This document shows, in pieces, positions 1 to 5,841 of a stretch of 5,841 bases of DNA; position 1 is the stretch's first letter; the number at the start of each line of letters is the position of its first letter. The position numbers and the translations under genes were made by a program. Origin of the DNA: an uncultured Clostridium sp. (GTDB taxonomy: Bacteria > Bacillota_A > Clostridia > Lachnospirales > Lachnospiraceae); contig CAMWKN010000127.1 of the NCBI GenBank assembly GCA_947174825.1, forward strand, positions 1 through 5,841, in the 5' to 3' direction. Under the pieces are notes generated by a model. That model made no database searches. It was given only the letters and a program-made list of their open reading frames with translations, and was not told where the DNA came from.

Positions 1-71
1 CCCCGGCACTCGGTCACCCCTCAGCGCGGGGAGCCCGGGATGCTTCGTTTTATCGCCCCCCGGGGGCGGAT
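1..71. other. Anomalous GC-rich left edge, probable sequence error zone
   Basis: Bases 1-70 contain 52 G/C (74%), and the first 40 contain 32 (80%), while 71-140 contain 28 (40%). C and G runs are unusually frequent, including six C followed by five G at 56-66. The kinase frame stays open, but bases 3-38 encode a Pro/Arg/Gly-rich string unlike a fructokinase. Dropping one C at base 11 and one C from the run at 17-20 gives ALVTLS, a plausible family beta-strand just upstream of the SFYR motif. This points to base-call or contig-end errors rather than biology, although this is inference. Confidence 0.5.
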
Positions 72-701
72 ATGATGCTGTCAGAGTCGGAATTAAATAG
101 GGATATGTTGGAAAACTGCCGTATTTTTCACTTTGGTTCTCTGTCCATGACGGATGAAATATGCCGTAATGCCACCAAAAAGGCAATCGATATCGCCAGG
201 GAGAAAGGGGCAGTGATATCCTTTGATCCGAACCTGCGTGAACCTTTGTGGGAATCCTTGGATGCCGCCAGGGAACAGATTGATTATGGCATGAGCCAGT
301 GTGATATCCTAAAGATTTCGGACAATGAAATTCAGTGGTTTACCGGGGAAGAGGATTTTGATAAGGGAGTAGCCTATCTACAGTCCAAATATTCCATCCG
401 ATTGATTCTGGTATCTTTGGGAAAGGATGGCAGCAGGGCTTATATGGATGGAAAATGCGTGCAAGTGGAACCATTTTTGCAGGAGCATACCATAGAAACC
501 ACAGGAGCCGGAGATACTTTTTGTGCCTGTGTACTGCATTATGTGCTGGAGCAAGGGCTTCGGGAGTATTCCCAGGAGGAATTAAAGGCAATGCTGACTT
601 TTGCCAATGCAGCGGCATCGCTGATTACCACCAAGAAAGGTGCTCTCCGTGTTATGCCAGAGAAGAATGAGATTGAGCATTTAATAGAAAAGATGTTATA
701 A
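3..701 (+). CDS. PfkB-family sugar kinase, probably fructokinase (5' end missing)
   Basis: Would phosphorylate a sugar, most likely fructose to fructose-6-phosphate with ATP, in the cytoplasm. The frame is open from base 3 to the TAA at 699-701, giving about 232 visible residues; fructokinases are usually about 310-330 residues, so roughly 90-100 N-terminal residues lie left of the window. Family marks seen: SFYRPPGADMML (45-80), matching the FYR-x-PGAD substrate-lid segment of bacterial fructokinases; FHFGSLS (129-149); FDPNLREPLW (222-251); VSLGKDG (411-431); and the PfkB signature TTGAGDTF (498-521), whose Asp at 513-515 is the expected catalytic base, followed by TTKKGAL near the C-terminus. 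ATG 72 is internal, since conserved sequence lies before it, so it is not the start. The stop overlaps the next gene (TAATG), indicating an operon. Fructose is inferred from motif similarity; another ketose or a related PfkB substrate remains possible. The first 40 or so bases look distorted. Confidence 0.88.
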   Translation, partial: PALGHPSARGARDASFYRPPGADMMLSESELNRDMLENCRIFHFGSLSMTDEICRNATKKAIDIAREKGAVISFDPNLREPLWESLDAAREQIDYGMSQCDILKISDNEIQWFTGEEDFDKGVAYLQSKYSIRLILVSLGKDGSRAYMDGKCVQVEPFLQEHTIETTGAGDTFCACVLHYVLEQGLREYSQEELKAMLTFANAAASLITTKKGALRVMPEKNEIEHLIEKML

Positions 702-2788
702 TGTCGGGAAAAGAAAAGGGGAAAGCTAGCTATATGAATCAAAATCAATTTTCTACTCCGGTTTCGCTCTGGCAGATGGATATTACGGATACATTTTGGC
801 ATAGCAAAATGGAACTTGTGCGAAGGGAGATGCTTCCCTATCAGTGGAAAGCTTTGAATGACCAGATGGAAGGGGCAGAGCCCAGCTTTTGCATACACAA
901 TTTCAAGGCGGCAGCCAAGTGGAATAGCAGACGGAGAGAGCAGGGGGAAGCCTTTAGGGAGCCGGAATTTACCTTTCGTGGCTTTCAGACACTGCCAGAA
1001 GATCCGAATCATCTTCAGGATAATTTTTATGGTTTTGTTTTTCAGGACAGTGATTTATATAAATGGATTGAAGCAGTGGCATATTCTTTGATCCGATATC
1101 CAGATGCGGACCAGGAAAAACAGGCTGATGATGCCATTGATCTGATTTGTGCTGCCCAGCAGGAAGACGGATATCTGGATACCTATTATATTTTGAATGG
1201 AAAAAATAAGATTTTCTCCAATTTGCGGGATCATCATGAACTGTATTGCTTTGGACATTTGGTAGAAGCGGCAGTAGCCTATTATCAGGCAACTGGCAAG
1301 GACAAACTTTTGCATGCAGCCAGACGGTTTGCGGATTATATTGCTGACTTTTTCGGGGCAGAAGAGGGAAAATGCAAAGGTTATCCCGGTCATGAGATTG
1401 CAGAGATGGCATTAGTGCGGCTGTATGAGGTGACAGGAGAACAAAAGTATCTGGATCTGAGTGCTTTTTTCGTGAATGAGCGGGTAAAACGCCCCTATTA
1501 TTTTGACGGGGAAGAAGCGGCAGAAAAAGCAGATCCAGCACGGGAAGAGGAGCTACGCTATTTTTACTATCAGGCACATGTTCCGGTTCGTCAGCAGGGG
1601 GAAGTGACAGGACATGCAGTCAGGGCAATGTATTTGTATTCCGGTGTGGCAGATTTGGCAAGAATAAATAGAGATCAGGAACTGCAGGATGCCTGTGAAA
1701 GATTGTGGGATAATATGCTGAATCAGAAACTGTATATTACCGGTGGTATTGGTGGTACCCATATCGGCGAGGCGTTTTCCTATCCCTATGATTTACCCAA
1801 TGATACCGCATATGCAGAGACCTGTGCTTCTGTGGGACTGGTATTCTGGGCAAGGAGGATGCTGCAGGTTCGAGCAGATGTCAGGTATGGGGATGTGATG
1901 GAATTGGCTTTGTACAATAGTGTTTTGAGCGGTGTGGCTCTGGATGGAAAAAGCTTTTTCTATGTCAATCCATTGCAGGTAACACCGGAGGCATGTCGCT
2001 TGGATGAGCGGAAATCCCATGTGAAACCAGTGCGCCAGAAGTGGTTTGGCTGTGCCTGCTGTCCACCTAATCTGGCACGTTTACTGAGTTCCATTGCGTC
2101 CTATGCTTATACAGAAAACGAGAATACTCTGTTTGTTCATTTATTTATGCAGGGAACTATCCGGAAAATGGTACAGGGTGAAAAGGCAGAAATTTCTCTG
2201 ACGACAGACTATCCATGGGATGGAACGATTCGCGTGTCAGTAAAAGGAACGAACCATCCTCTGACCATTGCTTTGCGTATTCCAGCATGGTGTCGGGAAA
2301 AATATCAGATCCGGGGAACCGAGACGGGGGATACCTGGATGGAAAATGGTTATCTTTATATCCGAAAAATTTGGATGGAAGAGGACTTGGTGGAGCTGAT
2401 TTTGCCGATGGAAGTTCGGATCATGGAGGCAGACAGCCGTGTTCGTGAAGATATTGGTAAAGTGGCAGTTATGCGGGGACCTTTTGTGTATTGTCTGGAG
2501 GAGATCGATAATGGGAAGGATCTGCATCTTTTGAGTCTGGATGTGGATGCTGAGCCGCGGATTGTCAAACAGGAAATTGGTGGAAGAGATGTATCGGGAA
2601 TTATTTTGCGGGGTTATCGAAGGGAAGCAGCACACATAGAGGGACCGGGATTGTATCGTACATGGAGGAAGCCTTCGGAAACAGGGACAGATTTGAAATT
2701 TATTCCATATTATACCTGGGCGAATCGTGGAGAAAATGAAATGCAGGTGTGGGTGGATGTACATACAGCACAAAATAAGCAGGATTAA
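701..2788 (+). CDS. Glycoside hydrolase family 127 (beta-L-arabinofuranosidase type)
   Basis: A 695-residue enzyme expected to cleave terminal beta-L-arabinofuranosides, in the known case from hydroxyproline-linked plant glycans. It resembles Bifidobacterium longum HypBA1 (658 aa): an (alpha/alpha)6-barrel over about residues 20-460, then C-terminal beta-sandwich domains. Residues visible, numbered from ATG 701: E357 in GEAF (acid/base, HypBA1 E322); E373 and C375 in YAETCAS (zinc ligands, E338 and C340); C453-C454 in CACCPPN (nucleophile C417 and ligand C418). The E357-E373 spacing of 16 matches HypBA1 exactly and C375-C453 is 78 against 77. Conserved barrel histidines appear in FGHLVEA (H186), PGHEIAE (H231) and TGHAVRA (H305). 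No signal peptide, so the enzyme is probably cytoplasmic and acts on imported oligosaccharides. The start is uncertain: ATG 701 overlaps the kinase stop as TAATG, while ATG 734 (residue 12) has an AAGGGG upstream. The family also includes other specificities, such as aceric-acid hydrolase of rhamnogalacturonan II, so the exact substrate is open. Confidence 0.93.
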   Translation: MSGKEKGKASYMNQNQFSTPVSLWQMDITDTFWHSKMELVRREMLPYQWKALNDQMEGAEPSFCIHNFKAAAKWNSRRREQGEAFREPEFTFRGFQTLPEDPNHLQDNFYGFVFQDSDLYKWIEAVAYSLIRYPDADQEKQADDAIDLICAAQQEDGYLDTYYILNGKNKIFSNLRDHHELYCFGHLVEAAVAYYQATGKDKLLHAARRFADYIADFFGAEEGKCKGYPGHEIAEMALVRLYEVTGEQKYLDLSAFFVNERVKRPYYFDGEEAAEKADPAREEELRYFYYQAHVPVRQQGEVTGHAVRAMYLYSGVADLARINRDQELQDACERLWDNMLNQKLYITGGIGGTHIGEAFSYPYDLPNDTAYAETCASVGLVFWARRMLQVRADVRYGDVMELALYNSVLSGVALDGKSFFYVNPLQVTPEACRLDERKSHVKPVRQKWFGCACCPPNLARLLSSIASYAYTENENTLFVHLFMQGTIRKMVQGEKAEISLTTDYPWDGTIRVSVKGTNHPLTIALRIPAWCREKYQIRGTETGDTWMENGYLYIRKIWMEEDLVELILPMEVRIMEADSRVREDIGKVAVMRGPFVYCLEEIDNGKDLHLLSLDVDAEPRIVKQEIGGRDVSGIILRGYRREAAHIEGPGLYRTWRKPSETGTDLKFIPYYTWANRGENEMQVWVDVHTAQNKQD
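716..721 (+). promoter_or_regulatory. Candidate ribosome binding site for the internal GH127 start at 734
   Basis: AAGGGG lies 12 bases before ATG 734, a rather long spacing. ATG 701 has only a weak purine stretch (GAAAAG, 687-692) but sits on the kinase stop codon, so it could be used by translational coupling. The family alignment begins after both starts and does not decide between them. The 11-residue extension (MSGKEKGKASY) is Lys-rich and has no recognised conservation. Confidence 0.4.
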
Positions 2789-2825
2789 AAAAATAATCAA
2801 TAATGGAGCAAATTTATACTATTTA

Positions 2826-2854
2826 TTTTCGGATTCGTCTTTTTATGCTATAAT
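2826..2854 (+). promoter_or_regulatory. Extended -10 promoter for the histidine kinase gene
   Basis: The 98-bp gap after the GH127 stop is AT-rich and holds TG-C-TATAAT at 2846-2854, a perfect -10 hexamer with the extended TGn element. The -35 position at 17-bp spacing (2826-2831, TTTTCG) matches TTGACA at only 3 of 6 bases, as is common when an extended -10 is present. The expected transcription start is near 2861, giving a leader of about 26 bases with no room for a riboswitch. No clear operator palindrome is seen around it. Confidence 0.7.
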
Positions 2855-2871
2855 AGAAATGAATTTTTTAC

Positions 2872-2879
2872 AAAGGGAG
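2872..2879 (+). promoter_or_regulatory. Ribosome binding site of the histidine kinase gene
   Basis: AAAGGGAG ends 7 bases before ATG 2887, near-ideal spacing for a Gram-positive Shine-Dalgarno. It supports this ATG as the start, as does the signal peptide that follows at once. Confidence 0.8.
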
Positions 2880-2886
2880 CGAAATT

Positions 2887-5841
2887 ATGTGTGTCTTAGA
2901 TAAAATACATAGAAAAAAATGGATGATAGCATTATTATGTCTTTTTCTTATCTTATGTGATTTTATACCAGTAAGTGCATCTCCAGTCATTGCAGGGAAT
3001 GAAAGTACAGCAGAAAAAGAGGCTAATCGGAGGGTAAAGGCAGGTATTTTCTATTTTGATGGTTATCATACAAAGAATAAGGAGGGAAAACTGACCGGAT
3101 ATGGCATTGAGGTTTTGCAGATGTTTTCCCAATATTCACATCTGAATTTTGACTATGTGGGATATGACAAGTCGTGGAATGATATGCTTGACATGTTAGA
3201 AAATGGTGAGATTGACCTGGTTACCTCTGCAAGAAAAACTCCGGAGCGTGAAGCGAAATTTGCTTTTTCCTATCCCATTGGACGCAACAGCACGATTCTT
3301 TCCGTGCTGGCAGATAACACGAAATATCACAGCGGAGATTATGAAACCTACAATGGGATGTGCATTGGTATTCTTACAGGGAGCAGCCAGAATGACAGTC
3401 TGGCAGAGTTTGCTAAAGAGAAACAATTTTCTTATGACACAAAGGAATTTGAAGATTCACAGAAACTTGTGAAGGCTTTGAAGGATGGTAGTATTGACGC
3501 AATCCTCTCCAGCAATCTGAGAAAGATGGAAAATGAAAGAACGCTGGATACGCTGGAAACGGATAATTTTTATGCCATAGTGCGAAAAGAAGATAAAGAA
3601 CTGCTGGAAGAAATTGATTATGCCATTGAGCAGATGGATATCAATGAGGAAGACTGGGACAATGCATTGTATTTTAAATATTATGGACAGGTTTATTCTT
3701 CCGGACTGGTATTTACCGAACGTGAGCAGGCATATATACGGGATGTTCTTGCTGGGAAGAAAAAAATTACAGCGACGGCGATTGGGGACAGAGCTCCTTA
3801 TTCTTATGTTGAGGATGGGGAATTAAAGGGAATCATGCCGGATTATTTCGCTGAGGTTATGAAACTGTGTGGTCTGCCTTATGAAATGGTGGTACCCGAA
3901 GACAGGGAAGATTATTACACTACTGCGGGTACCAATGGCGTGGATATTGTGATAGACAGAAGGACATCTGATTTTACGAAGGAGGAGGATTCGTACCGAG
4001 GATTTAATACAGATACTTATATGACGGCTGGTGTGGCAAAGGTAACGAGAGATAATTTTAAAGGCGAGATTAAGACGATTGCAGTTGCCGATACCCAGGG
4101 AGAGGAGCCGATGGAAAAGGATATTATCGGTAATGCAAAGGTACTGTATTATGATACAAGGGATAAGGCGCTTAATGCTGTTCGGAAGGGAGAAGTAGAT
4201 GCTGCTTATGTATATACCTACACAGCACAGATGTTTGTAAATAATGATTTTACGGGTTCCCTGCAATACAGTGTTTTGAACAATGCAAGATTCTCTTTTC
4301 AGATGTATGTCAGAGAAGAGTGCGACCATGAGCTTTTTACGATACTCAGCAAATGTCTGAAGCAGATGTCGGAAGACTCACTGAATCAGCTGATTACAGA
4401 GTATACTTCTTATACACCACAGAATTTGACCCTGGCGCAGTACATGAAAGCGAATCCGGAGACACTGGCTCTGGTGGTTCTGGCTATTGTTCTGGTTCTG
4501 GTCGTTATTCTGGCGCTGATATTATTGGCAAGGTGGAGGGGAAAAGTCCTGCATGTATCTGAGGAGGCAAACGAGAAACTGGAGGATCAGTTCGCCATTG
4601 TGAATGCACTGAGCCGTGATTATCTCAATGTTTATGCGTTAAATACCGAGGAAGATACCGTTAAAGTCGTAAAGCTGGAAGGCTATATAACTTCTGGGCT
4701 GGAAAAAAATTCCCAGAAAGCCTTTTCATATACAACGCTTGTGCAGCAGTATGCCAAGGAGCGTGTTTATTCGGAAGACAGGCAGGAATTTTTAGAGAAT
4801 CTGTCTATTGATAAGGTAACCGAAAAGCTTGGTTCTGATGTGGAATATGTGGGAAGTTATCGGGTGCTGGTTGATGGAACAATACATAATTTTCAATTTA
4901 CCTATGTTAAGGCGGAGAGGAAGAGAACGCAGGAGGGCTTTACGGTTCTTGTTGGCTTCCGTAATATTGATGAAATCGTGCGTGCGGAACAGGAGCAGAA
5001 GCAGGCGCTGGCAGAAGCCTTGGAGCAGGCTCAGCATGCCAATCGTGCAAAGACCGCTTTTCTAAACAATATGTCCCACGATATCCGTACACCGATGAAT
5101 GCAATCATCGGATTTACTTCTCTGGCTGCAACGCATCTTGACAGCGGCGAAACTGTGCGGAACTATCTGGATAAGATTATGACTTCCAGCAAACATCTGC
5201 TGAGTCTGATTAACGATGTGCTGGATATGAGCCGGATTGAAAGCGGGAAGGTCAGCATTAAGGAGGAGGAAACCAGTCTTCCTGAAATTATGCATGACCT
5301 GAAAACCATTGTACAGTCTGATGTCAAGGCAAAACAGTTTGAATTTTTCATTGATACGGTGGATGTAACCAATGAGACGATTTTCTGTGATAAACTTCGT
5401 CTGAATCAGGTGCTTTTGAATATTCTGAGCAATTCGATGAAATATACCAAGGCAGGCGGGACAGTCAGCGTCCGCATTATACAGACAGACAGTGATCCGG
5501 AGGGATATGCTTCTTACCAGTTCCGGATTAAGGATAACGGTATTGGCATGAGTGAAGAGTTTTTAAAGCACGTATTTGAGCCATTTGAGAGGGAGCAGAC
5601 TGCTACGGTAAGTGGTATTCAGGGAACTGGTCTGGGTCTGGCGATTACTAAGAATATTATAGATATGATGAACGGAACCGTTGAGGTGGAGAGCGAAGTG
5701 GGGAAAGGAACAGAGTTTATCGTATCCTTCCGTTTCCGCACAGTGAGTCAGCCACAAAATACAGAACATCTGGAGAAACTGGTGAATCTGCGGGCATTGA
5801 TTGTGGATGATGATGTAAATACCTGTATGAGCGTCAGCAAG
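2887..5841 (+). CDS. Membrane hybrid sensor histidine kinase with tandem solute-binding sensors (3' end missing)
   Basis: A BvgS/EvgS-like hybrid kinase: it would sense an extracellular small molecule, autophosphorylate on His and pass the phosphate to its own receiver. The frame is open for 985 codons to the window edge. In order: Sec signal peptide, residues 1-31 (KIHRKK, hydrophobic core 12-27, likely cleavage after VSA); SBP_bac_3-like domain 1, about 49-265, with K117-TPER-E and FSYP, the amino-acid-binding signature (R121); a FTEREQAYI linker (about 276-284); SBP-like domain 2, about 292-508, without that Arg; transmembrane helix 527-548; PAS-like region about 569-698; coiled coil 699-725; HisKA with phospho-acceptor H731 in NNMSHDIRTP; HATPase_c with N box N845/N849, G1 box DNGIG 883-887, FEPFE, and G2 box GTGLGL 913-918; and a receiver start LRALIVDDD with acidic residues D974-D976. 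The receiver phospho-Asp and any Hpt domain lie beyond the edge. It has its own promoter and no partner regulator is visible. Ligand unknown; amino acid or similar is inferred from domain 1. Confidence 0.94.
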   Translation, partial: MCVLDKIHRKKWMIALLCLFLILCDFIPVSASPVIAGNESTAEKEANRRVKAGIFYFDGYHTKNKEGKLTGYGIEVLQMFSQYSHLNFDYVGYDKSWNDMLDMLENGEIDLVTSARKTPEREAKFAFSYPIGRNSTILSVLADNTKYHSGDYETYNGMCIGILTGSSQNDSLAEFAKEKQFSYDTKEFEDSQKLVKALKDGSIDAILSSNLRKMENERTLDTLETDNFYAIVRKEDKELLEEIDYAIEQMDINEEDWDNALYFKYYGQVYSSGLVFTEREQAYIRDVLAGKKKITATAIGDRAPYSYVEDGELKGIMPDYFAEVMKLCGLPYEMVVPEDREDYYTTAGTNGVDIVIDRRTSDFTKEEDSYRGFNTDTYMTAGVAKVTRDNFKGEIKTIAVADTQGEEPMEKDIIGNAKVLYYDTRDKALNAVRKGEVDAAYVYTYTAQMFVNNDFTGSLQYSVLNNARFSFQMYVREECDHELFTILSKCLKQMSEDSLNQLITEYTSYTPQNLTLAQYMKANPETLALVVLAIVLVLVVILALILLARWRGKVLHVSEEANEKLEDQFAIVNALSRDYLNVYALNTEEDTVKVVKLEGYITSGLEKNSQKAFSYTTLVQQYAKERVYSEDRQEFLENLSIDKVTEKLGSDVEYVGSYRVLVDGTIHNFQFTYVKAERKRTQEGFTVLVGFRNIDEIVRAEQEQKQALAEALEQAQHANRAKTAFLNNMSHDIRTPMNAIIGFTSLAATHLDSGETVRNYLDKIMTSSKHLLSLINDVLDMSRIESGKVSIKEEETSLPEIMHDLKTIVQSDVKAKQFEFFIDTVDVTNETIFCDKLRLNQVLLNILSNSMKYTKAGGTVSVRIIQTDSDPEGYASYQFRIKDNGIGMSEEFLKHVFEPFEREQTATVSGIQGTGLGLAITKNIIDMMNGTVEVESEVGKGTEFIVSFRFRTVSQPQNTEHLEKLVNLRALIVDDDVNTCMSVSK

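Noticed and set aside
56..66. C6G5 palindrome as a binding site or hairpin
   Set aside because: It falls in the suspect edge region within a conserved kinase motif and is better explained by sequence error or coding constraint.
539..1012. 157-codon minus-strand frame across the kinase/GH127 junction
   Set aside because: Both + strand proteins have conserved motifs over this stretch; the antisense product is low-complexity and matches nothing recognisable.
2237..2800. 187-codon minus-strand frame over the 3' end of GH127
   Set aside because: Shadow of the GH127 C-terminal domains; rich in Cys, Ile, Pro and Ser without any family motif.
2815..2820. TATACT as a second -10 element
   Set aside because: No -35-like hexamer at 16-18 bp upstream and no TGn extension; the TATAAT at 2849-2854 is much better.
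2788..2830. A/T-rich imperfect inverted repeat (AAAATAA with TTATTTT) as a terminator
   Set aside because: The stem would be A-T only, short and with a long loop, so it would not make a stable intrinsic terminator.
3203..3472. 89-codon + strand frame inside the hybrid kinase
   Set aside because: Overlaps the SBP domain 1 coding region in another phase, where the kinase frame has the TPER and FSYP motifs; no independent ribosome binding site of note.
3823..4329. 168-codon open frame on the minus strand
   Set aside because: It lies wholly inside the solute-binding part of the hybrid kinase, shows no recognisable domain, and is an antisense shadow of a frame with clear conserved motifs.
4465..4530. 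Repeated CTGGT/CTGGC-like units resembling a short tandem repeat
   Set aside because: It follows from alternating Leu/Val/Ala codons of the transmembrane helix; the units are irregular and follow the codon phase.

Overview
The window looks like a fragment of a low-to-moderate GC Gram-positive anaerobe, most likely a gut Clostridia/Lachnospiraceae-type organism. The basis is AAGGGAG-type ribosome binding sites, a consensus extended -10 promoter, and a histidine-kinase architecture (solute-binding sensors, PAS-like linker, HisKA, HATPase, REC) that is common in that group. The assignment is inference; there is no rRNA or other marker gene here.

Layout: three genes, all on the + strand, fill almost the whole window. 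(1) 3-701 is the C-terminal two thirds or so of a PfkB-family sugar kinase, best called fructokinase, cut by the left edge. (2) 701-2788 is a complete glycoside hydrolase of family 127 (old name DUF1680; beta-L-arabinofuranosidase type), overlapping the kinase stop codon by one base. All residues known to be needed for the unusual cysteine/zinc chemistry of the family are visible. (3) After a 98-bp gap with an extended -10 promoter and a strong ribosome binding site, 2887-5841 is one uninterrupted reading frame of 985 codons that runs off the right edge. It encodes a membrane-bound hybrid histidine kinase with a signal peptide, two tandem periplasmic-binding-protein-like sensor domains, one transmembrane helix, a PAS-like linker, HisKA, HATPase_c and the first residues of a receiver domain.

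Functionally, genes 1 and 2 form a small cytoplasmic sugar-catabolism operon: the hydrolase would release a sugar from an imported glycoside and the kinase would phosphorylate a ketose. Neither has a secretion signal within the visible part. Gene 3 has its own promoter and is probably a separate sensory unit; its first sensor domain carries an amino-acid-binding type motif. No response regulator, transporter or target operator is visible, so a link between the sensor and the sugar genes cannot be claimed.

The first 70 bases are abnormally GC-rich (52 of 70, against 28 of the next 70) and appear to contain sequence errors or a short frame disturbance. I found no mobile element, CRISPR array, RNA gene or clear intrinsic terminator, and no convincing sign of a wholly new system. 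The points most worth following are the second, degenerate sensor domain of the kinase, the genomic context of the GH127 enzyme, and the distorted left edge.
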